64,000 nt of DNA from Pannonibacter sp051860505 (lineage in GTDB: Bacteria; Pseudomonadota; Alphaproteobacteria; Rhizobiales; Stappiaceae), in NCBI RefSeq assembly GCF_051860505.1, contig NZ_JBHYDX010000008.1:62001-126000 (forward strand). Direction: 5' to 3'. The first letter of the stretch is position 1. Each line of letters opens with the position of its first letter. Below the pieces are notes generated by a model. That model was not told where the DNA came from and did not search any database. It saw only the letters and a program-made list of their open reading frames with translations. The translations under genes and the position numbers were made by a program. Shown piece by piece: positions 63,648 through 64,000 of the stretch.

Positions 63648-63801
63648 TGCATTGCAGCAGATGCAACTGTGGTTAGTTAACAAAATCCTCTGGTGGAGGG
63701 GCGGGCTGGTGTTATCCTTTTGTTAGGAATCAGGGGGTGCGTGAGTCGGACAAGACTTCTGCCCGCTGGCTGATGCGGCGTAGATGATGGGGCGTTGGAC
63801 G

Positions 63802-64000
63802 ATGGGGGGAAAGACGGCACAGGATCCCCGACTGATCGAGGCGATGGCCGACGAGGTCGGCGTCGACGTGATCGAGGTCGCGGGAACCATCAAGTGGTTC
63901 GACATCGCCAAGGGGTACGGCTTCATAGTGCCGGACAATGGCATGCCGGACATTCTTCTCCACGTCACGTGCCTGCGCCGCGACGGGTTCCAGACCGCCT
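63802..64000 (+). CDS. Cold-shock domain protein, 3' end outside window
   Basis: The first 66 or so residues of a cold-shock-domain protein. The RNA-binding motifs are KGYGFI (RNP1) and ILLHVT (RNP2) in GTIKWFDIAKGYGFIVPDNG. The leader before the domain is about 27 residues, as in the two-CSD proteins of rhizobia, which would be about 190 residues. The ATG at 63802 follows GGGG 9 nt upstream; in-frame ATGs at 63784 and 63787 are alternatives. The frame is open to the right edge. Confidence 0.85.
   Translation, partial: MGGKTAQDPRLIEAMADEVGVDVIEVAGTIKWFDIAKGYGFIVPDNGMPDILLHVTCLRRDGFQTA

Overview
The window is 64 kb of a high-G+C alphaproteobacterial chromosome, most probably Hyphomicrobiales (Rhizobiales). 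Stappiaceae-like genera such as Pannonibacter or Roseibium are my best guess, at low certainty. The clues are the gene order alaC-hom-glpX-recJ, an NdvA-type cyclic glucan exporter, a soxBDAG sarcosine oxidase operon, a cold-shock gene that looks like the two-domain type, and intergenic palindromes of the kind common in rhizobia. Nearly all the DNA is coding. There is no rRNA, CRISPR array, complete insertion sequence or prophage. One tRNA (Glu) is present.

Layout. 1-5.6 kb: 3'-truncated guanine deaminase, a large DUF4214/RTX surface protein and the glucan exporter. 5.6-7.6 kb: a small accessory patch of lower G+C with a palindromic repeat, a degraded toxin remnant, a HigA-like antitoxin and a lone HsdR-N-type nuclease domain protein. 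7.6-21.5 kb: agmatinase, membrane protein, PHA synthase, lipoprotein, the alaC-hom-glpX-recJ block, a nitrilase-family amidohydrolase, a Nudix hydrolase and a Pit phosphate transporter. 21.5-31.3 kb: one-carbon metabolism, with heterotetrameric sarcosine oxidase (soxBDAG) and glutathione-dependent formaldehyde oxidation (class III ADH plus S-formylglutathione hydrolase), separated by a MarR-MATE efflux pair. 31.3-39.6 kb: SDR, cytochrome P450, small membrane proteins, a TSUP exporter, a retropepsin-like protease, a DUF900 lipoprotein and cobS/cobT of the cobalamin lower-ligand pathway.

39.8-45.8 kb is the least explained part. It holds a LuxR-type regulator followed by four co-directional genes: a small secreted protein, a von Willebrand A protein with repeated beta modules, a secreted coiled-coil protein and a small membrane protein. 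45.8-51.2 kb: M3 oligopeptidase, an SdpR/SdpI-like repressor-immunity pair, a PPOX flavoprotein and an ornithine-cyclodeaminase-family protein. 51.3-56.4 kb: envelope and signalling genes (SH3 protein with a YRPP tail, FecR-like secreted protein, CHASE2 adenylate cyclase, caspase-like protease).

56.5-61.9 kb is the homoprotocatechuate meta-cleavage operon (hpaFED, an FAH-family gene, hpaH), divergent from a MarR regulator (hpaR) with a palindromic operator between them. The window closes with tRNA-Glu, glyoxalase I, a sirtuin and the 5' part of a cold-shock gene.

The genes work together in a few clear groups. Sarcosine demethylation can be linked to formaldehyde oxidation. The hpa genes convert homoprotocatechuate toward central metabolism, but the hydroxylase and the final aldolase lie elsewhere. 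The 41-46 kb cell-surface cluster has no function I can assign.
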